From assembly GCA_018266335.1 (NCBI GenBank), contig JAFEAR010000107.1:1-8858 (forward strand): a stretch of 8,858 bases of DNA, given 5' to 3'. Of the stretch, positions 1 to 6,204 are shown one piece after another. The notes beneath the pieces were generated by a model, which was given only the letters and a program-made list of their open reading frames with translations, was not told where the DNA came from and did no database searches. Each line of letters opens with the position of its first letter. Positions within the stretch are counted from its first letter, which is position 1. The stretch is from Bdellovibrionales bacterium (GTDB taxonomy: Bacteria; Bdellovibrionota; UBA2428). A program made the position numbers and the translations under genes.

Positions 1-48
1 CGAATTGTTCTCAGCTCACCGCAGCGTTACGATTGTCCAGGGGCAGAC

Positions 49-321
49 ATGACCGACAAGCGCACCCAGGCGGAGCTTCTCAGATCGCGCGCGCTTCAGT
101 TGCGGCGCGAGACGATCGAGCCGCAATCAACCCGGCAGCCGCGCTTCATCAAGTGGATACTTGGCAAGTACCTTGCCTTCGCGACCCGTGGCGTCGAGGA
201 AGCGCTCAAGCTTGAGGAGAAGGTGAAGGTCGAGGAACTGGACCGCATCGAGGTAGAGCGCGTCCGCGAGAGCCTTCGGCGGCAGGCGATAGGTGCCGAC
301 CGCCGCGATACCACCCACTGA
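49..321 (+). CDS. Small charged protein of unknown function (90 aa)
   Basis: I do not recognise this protein. It is rich in Arg, Glu and Lys, with one short hydrophobic stretch near residues 34-46 (FIKWILGKYLAFA) that is too short and polar for a confident membrane span. From about residue 50 the sequence (EEALKLEEKVKVEELDRIEVERVRESLRR) looks like a long amphipathic or coiled-coil helix. The ATG is preceded by a good ribosome-binding site, AGGGG at 39-43, five bases upstream, which supports this start over the overlapping frame that begins at 33. It converges on the methyltransferase-like gene, with only three bases between the two stop codons. It could be a small adaptor or helical regulator, but nothing in the sequence shows that. 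Confidence 0.6.
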   Translation: MTDKRTQAELLRSRALQLRRETIEPQSTRQPRFIKWILGKYLAFATRGVEEALKLEEKVKVEELDRIEVERVRESLRRQAIGADRRDTTH

Positions 322-324
322 ACG

Positions 325-1293
325 TCAGAACGCCTTCCGTAGCAGCCAGTAGCGATAGGTCGGGCGGGTCGGCGAATAGGCGCTGGTGATCAAGACTAGG
401 CCAATCTCCTCAAGGCGCTTCAAGGTTTCAAGCTCATCGCCGCGACGGCTGCGGTGCAACTCAACCACCTTGCCTTTGTGCTCATGGCTGACTGTCACCG
501 AAAAGGTCTTCGGCGTGCGGTCCACGATCCGGCAGACGATATCACCGTGCCCGCCGAATTGCCGGGCAACGTGCCGCCAGAAGGCCTTGCAGTCCGGATG
601 CTGGTAGAGGCGCAGCACCTCCTCCGGATCGCAGCGGTAACGATCCTCAGTCCACCCGAAGTCGGCCGAGACCAGCACGAGGTCTTTTTTCTGCAGATTC
701 CTCGCGAGCATCGCAAGAATGTCATCCAGGTCATATTCCACGAAGGCACCGCCGAGAAGCGTGGTGAGCGTCGTCTCGGTCTTGTCCGAAAAATCGCCCT
801 TGAGATGATAGCGGGACCGATCAAAGCCGCTGATTGTGGTGTGCATGCAGGCAATATTGCGGAGGATGTCCCAGTCCGGACGCTTCGCCAGCGTGCTGAA
901 TGCGGCGGTCATCGATGATGACGACGGATCGACCACCGCAAGCGCTGGCCAGCTCTCATGAGCCAGCAGCAAGCTAAGAAGCAGTGACAATTTCTTGCCG
1001 TTGCCGGCAAGGAGATCGTAGACCGCTCCGATCTTCTCGCCCGTGAGTAAGCGGCGCATCTTCCGGTCGAGGAACAGATTGTAGAGTGCGCCTTGATCGA
1101 CGACACCGAAATCGTAGTCGGTCTTGTTGACTAGGTCTCGCCATGCCCTGGCGATGCCCGGCAGTCCGAAGACGACGTCGGGGCTTGTGCATCCGTTGTT
1201 CCAGCACGCGAAGGCGTGCTCATCAAATTGCTGTGCGTTCAGATCCCGGAAGTAGTCGAGTTCGCGCCCGCGAAAATTCCAAATTTCCGGCAT
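325..1293 (-). CDS. Predicted SAM-dependent methyltransferase, EgtD-like fold (322 aa)
   Basis: This looks like a class I S-adenosylmethionine-dependent methyltransferase of the type that includes the histidine-betaine enzyme EgtD. What I see: a glycine motif, DLLAGNGKK, at residues 93-101 after a hydrophobic strand (motif I); an acidic residue ending the next strand, ALAVVDPS, near 117-124, where the ribose of SAM is normally bound; and a strand near 204-212 (DLVLVSADF) after GGAFVEYDLDDILAMLARNL, in the position where EgtD-like proteins have their 'gs.lGNf...l..' motif. The C-terminus (LEEIGLVLITSAYSP...RYWLLRKAF) matches the usual closing strands of the fold. The glycine motif is not textbook and the family link is from pattern memory, so the substrate is unknown. 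GGGAG lies six bases before the ATG and supports the start. It is a single gene convergent with the small gene at 49-321. Confidence 0.72.
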   Translation of the reverse strand: MPEIWNFRGRELDYFRDLNAQQFDEHAFACWNNGCTSPDVVFGLPGIARAWRDLVNKTDYDFGVVDQGALYNLFLDRKMRRLLTGEKIGAVYDLLAGNGKKLSLLLSLLLAHESWPALAVVDPSSSSMTAAFSTLAKRPDWDILRNIACMHTTISGFDRSRYHLKGDFSDKTETTLTTLLGGAFVEYDLDDILAMLARNLQKKDLVLVSADFGWTEDRYRCDPEEVLRLYQHPDCKAFWRHVARQFGGHGDIVCRIVDRTPKTFSVTVSHEHKGKVVELHRSRRGDELETLKRLEEIGLVLITSAYSPTRPTYRYWLLRKAF

Positions 1294-1418
1294 TTCAATC
1301 TCCCAATGCTCCGCCCTCGGCGCGAATCCGTGCGTTCGCGCTCGTCAGGCTGTTGATGTTTCGAAGGTCAGATCGTCGGAAGGCCGCCGTGCTCGCGCTG
1401 AGCCGAGCGGCCGGGTCT

Positions 1419-1437
1419 AGTGCCCGATACGGGCACT
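1419..1437. promoter_or_regulatory. Perfect 8+8 bp dyad with 3-base centre (AGTGCCCG-ATA-CGGGCACT)
   Basis: The two arms are exact reverse complements. The dyad lies in the gap between the 354-aa gene (ending at 1548, -) and the methyltransferase gene (starting at 1293, -), about 126 bases before the latter's start. No T-run follows the stem in either direction, so an ordinary intrinsic terminator is not well supported. It may be an operator for the methyltransferase gene or a dispersed palindromic element. The rest of 1294-1547 holds nothing else I can support. Confidence 0.45.
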
Positions 1438-1547
1438 CGCACTAAGCGATTCAGGTGCGCCGCTTTTGCACCGCATAGCGATGGCCCTATCGAAGCCCAC
1501 CTAGGCACCATGCCAGTAATAACTACTTTCGTCAAATACGATTGTAG

Positions 1548-2612
1548 TTACCGTGGCGTCCCTGGGTTGTTCCGGCGGCGGCGCGCTTGTGTCAGAGCCG
1601 CGGCTGATCGAATCCTGTCTTCGCTGGCCTCCGCAAGTTGACGGTCCACGAAGTCCCGCTTCTTTGGCAAAACTGTCCCAGTGTCGATCCCCGCGTACTT
1701 GCATGCGTTTCTGACTGCAGTAAGTAGCGCGGGGTCCAATTTTTTCAGGTTGAATTGGTAGAGCTGGTGATCGTCGATGTATCGACCCCAAACGGCCTTG
1801 AGAAAGTTGATCGCATTGAGATTGCGCAAGTGGGCATATTTCGTCCTTTCCGCATAAAGCGGAAGTTCTCCAACTGCGGGAAGCTGCACTCCGTCGTCGC
1901 TCTTAATCGATGAAACGATGCTTTCCGAGAGAGCGCTCAGGTCACGCGCACTCACGCCCCATTCTTCCAGAGTGCTTTTGATGATTGCGTTCGATGGTGG
2001 AGGCCCTTTTGTCACTCCCCCTTTTGGGCGCTTTATGTTTCCAATGTCAACATCCGTTTTACTTTCAGCATTGGCAGCAGCGCGGGCTGTCTCCTGCTTC
2101 AGCCAATGAAAGAGCCGAGTCTCGGTGCTTAATGCTTCTGATCTAGATGTCTGCGGATTTGCGGAAAAAAGAGGTGCCAGCGTCTTGGCCAATCCTCGAC
2201 GGTTCTCCACTTCGAAGCGAGAGTCATCTCTGAACAACGCAGCGTATTGCAGCAACGTGAGACGGGCATTCTCTTGTTCATCGCGCAAATAGCTTTGCTG
2301 TGAGAGATCGTTAGTCCATTTGCCCGCGATCCGCGCATCATCAACCAGCGTTAGCGCATCAACGGCGCACCTTGCAGAAAGAATTGCAATCTCCGCATCT
2401 GTCGGAGCGCTTGCCGCCAACTCCACCAGCCGGAGGCGAAGTGCCCTGTGTTTCGCGATATCCGACTTGAGAAACGCACGATGAGCCAGCTGAAACACAG
2501 CATGCGGCCCAAGTTCGTATTCCTCTCGGCTTAGTGGTTGGTCGAATTGAGGGGCGGTCCCCTTCGTCCCTCCCCTTCGACGAACTCGAACTTTGGTCGA
2601 TCGCTCACCCAT
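1548..2612 (-). CDS. Hypothetical soluble protein, basic ends (354 aa)
   Basis: I do not recognise this protein. The first ~20 residues are strongly basic (MGERSTKVRVRRRGGTKG), and the last ~20 are also Arg-rich (ALTQARRRRNNPGTPR), which would suit nucleic acid binding. The middle is mostly helical in appearance, with a long N-terminal alpha-rich part (about 28-170), a Gly/Pro/Lys linker near 195-210 (IKRPKGGVTKGPPPSN) and a C-terminal part with YAHLRNLNAINFLKAVWGRYIDDHQLYQFNLKKLDP. There is no membrane segment or signal peptide. By eye its codons are less GC-rich than those of its neighbours, a possible sign of separate origin. There is no clear Shine-Dalgarno sequence before the ATG; instead a dyad (2618-2639) begins five bases upstream. 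It is divergent from the phosphatidyltransferase gene of cassette 1. Confidence 0.7.
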   Translation of the reverse strand: MGERSTKVRVRRRGGTKGTAPQFDQPLSREEYELGPHAVFQLAHRAFLKSDIAKHRALRLRLVELAASAPTDAEIAILSARCAVDALTLVDDARIAGKWTNDLSQQSYLRDEQENARLTLLQYAALFRDDSRFEVENRRGLAKTLAPLFSANPQTSRSEALSTETRLFHWLKQETARAAANAESKTDVDIGNIKRPKGGVTKGPPPSNAIIKSTLEEWGVSARDLSALSESIVSSIKSDDGVQLPAVGELPLYAERTKYAHLRNLNAINFLKAVWGRYIDDHQLYQFNLKKLDPALLTAVRNACKYAGIDTGTVLPKKRDFVDRQLAEASEDRIRSAAALTQARRRRNNPGTPR

Positions 2613-2617
2613 GTACA

Positions 2618-2639
2618 GAATCTATCGCCAGATAGAATC
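2618..2639. promoter_or_regulatory. Dyad immediately upstream of the 354-aa gene, candidate operator
   Basis: TCTATC-GCCA-GATAGA is a perfect 6+6 inverted repeat at 2621-2636. It extends outward by two more pairs (GA...TC) after one mismatch, giving a 22-base dyad. It starts five bases before the ATG of the minus-strand gene, so a bound protein would block transcription or translation start. On the minus strand GATAGA lies eight bases before the ATG, the same spacing as GATAAT/GATAAC to the ATG in the cassette repeats, so a leaderless -10 element is an alternative. The function is inferred. Confidence 0.45.
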
Positions 2640-2751
2640 GACGCAAGCTCATCGTCAGACGCGGGCGAAGAATGAACCTCTCCAACCCTTGCCAGCTTTA
2701 TCCAGCACTATCGCTTGTCTGCAATCAGCCAGGCGCGGGCGACCCGGCAAA

Positions 2752-2768
2752 GATAATTGGGAATTATG
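2752..2768 (+). repeat. Cassette 1 left inverted repeat (site 1L), candidate recombination site
   Basis: The sequence is GATAATTGGGAATTATG. The first 16 bases recur exactly, inverted, at 4316-4331. It is itself a dyad, ATAATT-GGG-AATTAT, and can be read as ATAA-N7-TTAT with centre TTGGGAA. The phosphatidyltransferase gene starts inside it: a TAA stop at 2754, TTG at 2757 and ATG at 2766 are all in frame. The ATAA-N7-TTAT layout resembles the inner part of Xer/dif sites (ATAA-N6-TTAT), and a tyrosine recombinase is encoded nearby. Confidence 0.7.
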
Positions 2769-3347
2769 CGTCGTTACGGCCGCCTGTTATTGGCCATTTC
2801 GATCGCGCGGGCCTCTGTCGGCCTCGCCGTGCTCCTAGTCCTTAATCCCAAGAGCCAAACTTCCGTTATCGCCTGCATTTCGCTTTTGGCACTCGCCCAA
2901 TTGAGCGACGTCCTGGATGGCTGGCTCGCTCGCCGGTATTCCGCGCCGAGCATCGCCGGCTACCTCGAAGACTCTGTCGCGGACAAGCTCCTGCATTTTG
3001 GCTGCCTGCTCGGTCTCTCGCAATACTACGATTGGGTTGGGCTCCTGATCTGGTTTGTGTGCCTTCGCGAAGTCTCCATACTAGCTATCCGGATTGTTAC
3101 GCCGAACCTCTCCGCGGCACTCGACGAGAACAAGTGGCTCTCGATCACGTATGCAGTCCTCTTGCGCGGTAGCATCCTGGCATTCTTCCTTGCTCCACTC
3201 GTGCGCTGGGAGATGCTCGTAAGCGCCGCCTATGCACTGCTCGGCTGCGCAGCGGTTGCGGGTTGCGCCAATGTCACGCTGCTGCTTACGGCAACAGGAA
3301 GAAGCGCACGCCAGCCAACGTCACCGGAACGAGGCGAGCAACATTAA
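2766..3347 (+). CDS. CDP-alcohol phosphatidyltransferase family membrane protein
   Basis: This is an integral membrane enzyme that moves a phosphatidyl group from a CDP-activated lipid to an alcohol (or the reverse arrangement), as in phosphatidylglycerophosphate or phosphatidylinositol-phosphate synthases. The full family signature DxxDGxxAR-x8-GxxxDxxxD is present: counting from the TTG at 2757, it is D51, D54, G55, A58, R59, G68, D72 and D76, so the catalytic site looks intact. Hydrophobic spans lie near 9-29, 36-50, 80-115 (with the PgsA-like LREVS at 103-107), 129-148 and 152-177. The length (194 aa from the ATG, 197 from the TTG) is normal for the family. The alcohol substrate cannot be read from sequence. 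The start is ATG 2766 or TTG 2757, both inside the cassette repeat; GGGA before the ATG is only a weak ribosome site. The 3' end overlaps the convergent gene by 62 bases. Confidence 0.88.
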   Translation: MRRYGRLLLAISIARASVGLAVLLVLNPKSQTSVIACISLLALAQLSDVLDGWLARRYSAPSIAGYLEDSVADKLLHFGCLLGLSQYYDWVGLLIWFVCLREVSILAIRIVTPNLSAALDENKWLSITYAVLLRGSILAFFLAPLVRWEMLVSAAYALLGCAAVAGCANVTLLLTATGRSARQPTSPERGEQH

Positions 3348-4326
3348 GTAAGATTTTCTGGTGTGCCGAGTAGGGCGAGAAGGACCTTACAGTCCATATC
3401 CATAAAGCGGTTACTGCCGCGAACTCGCGGTCACCCGATCTTGTCCCCTTATAGCTGGATAACAGCTCACTCCTGCGGGCCTTGAACAAGAACCTCGTGA
3501 CGGGCCAAGAAATCGCGAACGTGACGATCACGAATGCGGTGGAGAGGATGACGTAAGCCGACTCCTGAAGGATGTTGGGCTTGTGATGCACCAACGAGAC
3601 AGTGGTTAGTGCGACATACAGTAAGAGGAGCACTAGGACGATCAGGAAGTTGATCGTACCGAAGGTCGCGAACCCAACGCATCCGTCCGGATGAAAGGTC
3701 CGGTACTGCAGGCGCCCGCGCGAAATCAGCGTTTCACATGAACGGTAGATATTCCCGGATATAGCGAGGGCAACCACAGCTACGTATGGATAGAGGATGA
3801 TCCAGGACAAGCCGAGCACCAATCGCATCACGGCGTAGCTATAAGGATGCTGAGCAGAGTCGAATACGTCCCGCCCGTAGAACGATACCGCATCTGTGGT
3901 TTGGTAGGCGTTGAGTGCGAGAAACAAAACACCCAACCCGGCGAAGAATAGAAAGAGCCTCAAAGCCGGACCACGGAGCAGGATTGCCATGTAGGCACGA
4001 CCGACTGCGCGACGGAGAAAGCGCCGGTTCGAGGGATGGCTGCTGACAGGCAATCTTCGGGGAAGCCGGATGAAGCGCTGGATGATTAGTGGGAGCAGCG
4101 CGAGAACCCCAAAGTCTGCGAACAGGATAGCTGGGACACCATAATGGTGGATCAGGCCCAGCCCATTGTTCGGGAGATAGAAGTTGCCGTCGCGCATGGC
4201 GGCAACGAGGAGCAAGGCACCTTCAAGAACAGTGATGCTAATTCCCACCCACAGGCTGCGCCGAAGCGCGCCGGGCTGGAAAAGCAGCCAAGAGAGCACT
4301 TGCCCCACAGCAGTGATAATTCCCAA
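3286..4326 (-). CDS. Polytopic membrane protein of unknown function, cassette 1 (346 aa)
   Basis: This is an integral membrane protein with about six hydrophobic spans (near 26-43, 63-83, 122-140, 165-190, 220-246 and 256-279), then a basic, probably cytoplasmic stretch (FLFKARRSELLSSYKG) and a C-terminal hydrophobic segment ending VPVTLAGVRFFLLP. FHPDGCVGFATFG at 211-223 recalls the HPDxxGGLxxLG motif I remember from other uncharacterised bacterial membrane proteins; this is weak evidence. The 315-aa protein of cassette 2 has the same overall layout and a similar end. The start is uncertain: the frame opens at TTG 4326 inside repeat 1R, preceded directly by an in-frame TAA; no ATG follows until Met44, and GTG at codon 7 is the next option. 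No good ribosome site is visible. It lies 85 bases downstream of the recombinase gene in the same direction. Confidence 0.78.
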   Translation of the reverse strand: MGIITAVGQVLSWLLFQPGALRRSLWVGISITVLEGALLLVAAMRDGNFYLPNNGLGLIHHYGVPAILFADFGVLALLPLIIQRFIRLPRRLPVSSHPSNRRFLRRAVGRAYMAILLRGPALRLFLFFAGLGVLFLALNAYQTTDAVSFYGRDVFDSAQHPYSYAVMRLVLGLSWIILYPYVAVVALAISGNIYRSCETLISRGRLQYRTFHPDGCVGFATFGTINFLIVLVLLLLYVALTTVSLVHHKPNILQESAYVILSTAFVIVTFAISWPVTRFLFKARRSELLSSYKGTRSGDREFAAVTALWIWTVRSFSPYSAHQKILLNVARLVPVTLAGVRFFLLP

Positions 4327-4331
4327 TTATC
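4315..4331 (-). repeat. Cassette 1 right inverted repeat (site 1R), candidate recombination site
   Basis: Read on the minus strand it is GATAATTGGGAATTATC; the first 16 bases are identical to site 1L and in the opposite orientation. It carries TAA then TTG in frame with the 346-aa gene, exactly as site 1L does for the phosphatidyltransferase gene. The flanks outside the 16 bases show no clear match, apart from a loose GCAAA/GCAAG just upstream. The match therefore stops sharply, as expected for a protein-recognised site rather than a longer duplication. Confidence 0.7.
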
Positions 4332-4411
4332 GCTTGCGCCCCGAGAACGAGGCTAAGCACTACCTAGAATTGTTGCAATGCCCCTTGGACCACCCGCTCG
4401 GGCAGCTTTGC

Positions 4412-5293
4412 CTATAGAAATGCGCCCATTACGTCGGCCCTTTCCAGCGCCCCGCGGAGAGCGGTGTCGCTGACATGGGTGTAGATCTGGGTAGTGGCGA
4501 TGCTCGCGTGCCCGAGAAGGCGCTGCACGAACCGGATATCGACCCCGCCTTCCAAGAGGAGTGTCGCTGCTGTGTGGCGCAGCATGTGCGGCGTGATCCG
4601 GTTGCGGATGCTGAGGCGCCGGCGAAGCGAGTGAAGCCGGAGACGCAGGCACTGTGAACTGAGCGGGCGGCCGCGGCTGTTGAGGAGCAAGGGAGCGTCA
4701 AGCTCTTTGTTAGGCAGCATGCGGATGTGCCGCTCAAGCGCCTTCCGCACATCTTTGTTCGTGATGATCGCAATGCGCTCGCGTGCTCCCTTGCCGAAGA
4801 CGGCGATCTCGCCTGTCTGCGTACGGACCTGGGCGAGGCGAAGCGAGCAAAGCTCGGAAATCCTGAGACCGGTCGCCGCAAGTAGTGCAATGCAAAGGTG
4901 CGTCGTGGCGTCATCGAGCGTCGGTGCGTTCTTCCTCTTCCTAAGGAGCGTGTTGAGCTCGGTGCGCGGCACTGCCTTGGGAAGCCTCTTCGGCATCCGA
5001 ATGTTGAGCTTCCAGTTGCCGAATGTCTGGAGGGCGAGATCGCTATCGGTCGCCTTGAGGAAAGCGCGCACGGAAGCGACCTTCCGCCTGACACTTGCCG
5101 GCGCAAGCTCCTTGTTCTCGGCTATGCGTGTGAGAGCGCGCCGCAGTTCCTCGGGAGACCAGTCTCGGCTTTCCATTGATGCCGAGAACTGAAAAAGGTC
5201 GATCTCATATGCCGCGACCGTGTGCTCGGACAGCCGCCGAACCGACCGGCAATTCTCGACATAGCCCGCGATGTGGCCGTGTAACGCAACCAT
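4412..5293 (-). CDS. Tyrosine recombinase, XerC/XerD-like
   Basis: This is a site-specific DNA recombinase that cuts and rejoins DNA through a tyrosine-DNA intermediate. It has an N-terminal SAM-like/core-binding domain (about the first 110 residues: a helical arm with [16 protein letters not shown] and [15 protein letters not shown]) and a C-terminal catalytic domain. All catalytic positions are visible: Arg in [12 protein letters not shown], Lys in the hairpin FGKGARER, HxxR in [11 protein letters not shown], His in [11 protein letters not shown] and the nucleophile Tyr in TQIYTHVSD. At about 294 aa it is a standard length. I chose ATG 5293 over ATG 5311 because GGGGGA (5300-5305 on the minus strand) is well placed before it and nothing precedes the upstream ATG. 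The gene lies between the two repeat-bounded cassettes, 80 bases from repeat 1R and about 90 from repeat 2L, so acting on these four sites is its most likely job; a role in chromosome dimer resolution is less likely for an accessory copy. Confidence 0.93.
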   Translation of the reverse strand: MVALHGHIAGYVENCRSVRRLSEHTVAAYEIDLFQFSASMESRDWSPEELRRALTRIAENKELAPASVRRKVASVRAFLKATDSDLALQTFGNWKLNIRMPKRLPKAVPRTELNTLLRKRKNAPTLDDATTHLCIALLAATGLRISELCSLRLAQVRTQTGEIAVFGKGARERIAIITNKDVRKALERHIRMLPNKELDAPLLLNSRGRPLSSQCLRLRLHSLRRRLSIRNRITPHMLRHTAATLLLEGGVDIRFVQRLLGHASIATTQIYTHVSDTALRGALERADVMGAFL

Positions 5294-5346
5294 GGCTTTT
5301 CCCCCGCGCATGCAGGGTTAGCAACTCCGGCTTAATGCGGGGTTTC

Positions 5347-5367
5347 GGCGGATTGTATTCAACCGCC
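5347..5367. promoter_or_regulatory. Hairpin-forming dyad in the recombinase/UbiA divergent region
   Basis: GGCGG-A-TTG-TATT-CAA-CCGCC forms an 8-bp stem with one bulged A and a 4-base loop. It lies between the divergent recombinase (start 5293) and UbiA-like gene (start 5399), 18 bases outside site 2L. It could be an operator for either gene, an accessory site for the recombinase, or a hairpin in the UbiA-gene leader. No T-run follows, so it is not a typical terminator. Confidence 0.4.
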
Positions 5368-5384
5368 AGTAGCGGCTCGCTGCC

Positions 5385-5401
5385 GATAACTCTGAATTAT
5401 G
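5385..5401 (+). repeat. Cassette 2 left inverted repeat (site 2L), candidate recombination site
   Basis: The sequence is GATAACTCTGAATTATG. The 16 bases 5386-5401 recur exactly, inverted, at 7150-7165. It has the same ATAA-N7-TTAT core as the cassette 1 sites but a different centre, CTCTGAA. The final ATG is the start codon of the UbiA-like gene; TAA and TGA lie in frame just before it, so translation cannot enter from upstream. No Shine-Dalgarno sequence lies before the ATG. Confidence 0.7.
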
Positions 5402-6196
5402 ATTGCCCGCGCAATAGCCGTGTTCGTGCGGATTTCGCGGCTCGACACGTCGCTCATCGTGTTCCTTTCGCTGGCCGTGCCGCTTTACCTGCGCCTCCAC
5501 GACTACCGAGCCGCATTGGGGCGGGCGTTCCCGCTGCTCGCGATCTCCATGTGCGGATTCATCCTCAATGATATCCATGACGTTGAGCGTGACGCCGAGA
5601 ACCACCCGGATCGTCCGTTACCTCGGCGGCAACTGAGCCAGGCGCAAGCGGCGGCGATCTACTTCGTGCTCCTTGCAGCAGCTCTCGTCACCCTCCGCGC
5701 CTTCGTTGACGCGCCCATGGCGGCACTCTATCTGCTGCTGCTCATCGCACTGATCAACTACAACTATGTCGTCGCCTATTTCCCCTACCTCAAGAATGTC
5801 TATGCCGCAGCGACCGGCGTGCTGCCACTGGTGATCCTCGCGCTGACGCTCGGACATGCGCATATTGCGATCGTCACTCTCCTGGCTTTGTTCTGCTTCC
5901 TGCTGGGCCGCGAACTCCTGATGGACGTCGAGGATCTGCGCGGTGACACCGGCACGCTGGCGAAGCGAATTGGCGCGCCGCCCGCGACCTACGCCGCCTT
6001 CGCGCTAAAATTTCTGAGCGCCTTCACCTTGCTGATAGCAGCGCCGAATGGCTGGCCCGTGCAATTGGCTATAGCGATCCTGTCGCTCGATCTCATCTTC
6101 GCGTTTGCTTGGACAAGGAGCGGCCTACGGCGCGCCGTAGTGCACGCGATGAAGGCCCAGCTGGTGCTGGGTATCGCATACGTCGCCGTTGGCTAA
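5399..6196 (+). CDS. UbiA-family prenyltransferase
   Basis: This is an integral membrane enzyme of the UbiA superfamily, which transfers a prenyl chain from a prenyl diphosphate to an aromatic, glycerol-phosphate or similar acceptor with Mg2+. Both Asp-rich motifs are intact: NDIHDVERD at residues 57-65, followed by NHPDRPLP, and DVEDLRGD at 176-183 after RELLM. YNYVVAYFPYLKNVYAAATG at 121-140 matches the family's central region. The protein is 265 aa with about eight to nine hydrophobic segments, slightly short but in range. NDxxDxxxDxxNxPDRP recalls archaeal-type and general UbiA-like proteins more than ubiquinone UbiA itself; the acceptor is not readable from sequence. The ATG start is fixed by stop codons just upstream and lies inside repeat 2L. 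Its stop is eight bases from the stop of the convergent gene. Confidence 0.9.
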   Translation: MIARAIAVFVRISRLDTSLIVFLSLAVPLYLRLHDYRAALGRAFPLLAISMCGFILNDIHDVERDAENHPDRPLPRRQLSQAQAAAIYFVLLAAALVTLRAFVDAPMAALYLLLLIALINYNYVVAYFPYLKNVYAAATGVLPLVILALTLGHAHIAIVTLLALFCFLLGRELLMDVEDLRGDTGTLAKRIGAPPATYAAFALKFLSAFTLLIAAPNGWPVQLAIAILSLDLIFAFAWTRSGLRRAVVHAMKAQLVLGIAYVAVG

Positions 6197-6204
6197 TTGC
6201 ACCC

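Noticed and set aside
454..918. 154-codon open frame on the + strand
   Set aside because: It is antisense to the methyltransferase-like gene, which has a good ribosome site and recognisable motifs.
49..1293. Third convergent pair, possibly a third repeat-bounded cassette
   Set aside because: I compared the sequence around both starts (49 and 1293) and found no inverted repeat and no ATAA-N7-TTAT; both genes have ordinary ribosome sites.
1520..1550. TAACTAC...GTAGTTA inverted repeat at the end of the 354-aa gene
   Set aside because: The 7-bp arms are 17 bases apart, AT-rich and without a T-run, so too weak to call a terminator.
2672..2842. Short + strand frame reading through site 1L in another frame
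   Set aside because: It runs out of frame into the phosphatidyltransferase gene, and the product (about 57 aa) has no recognisable feature.
4680..5192. 170-codon open frame on the + strand
   Set aside because: It lies wholly antisense to the recombinase, whose catalytic motifs are all intact; it has Ser/Arg-rich low-information sequence and no ribosome site.
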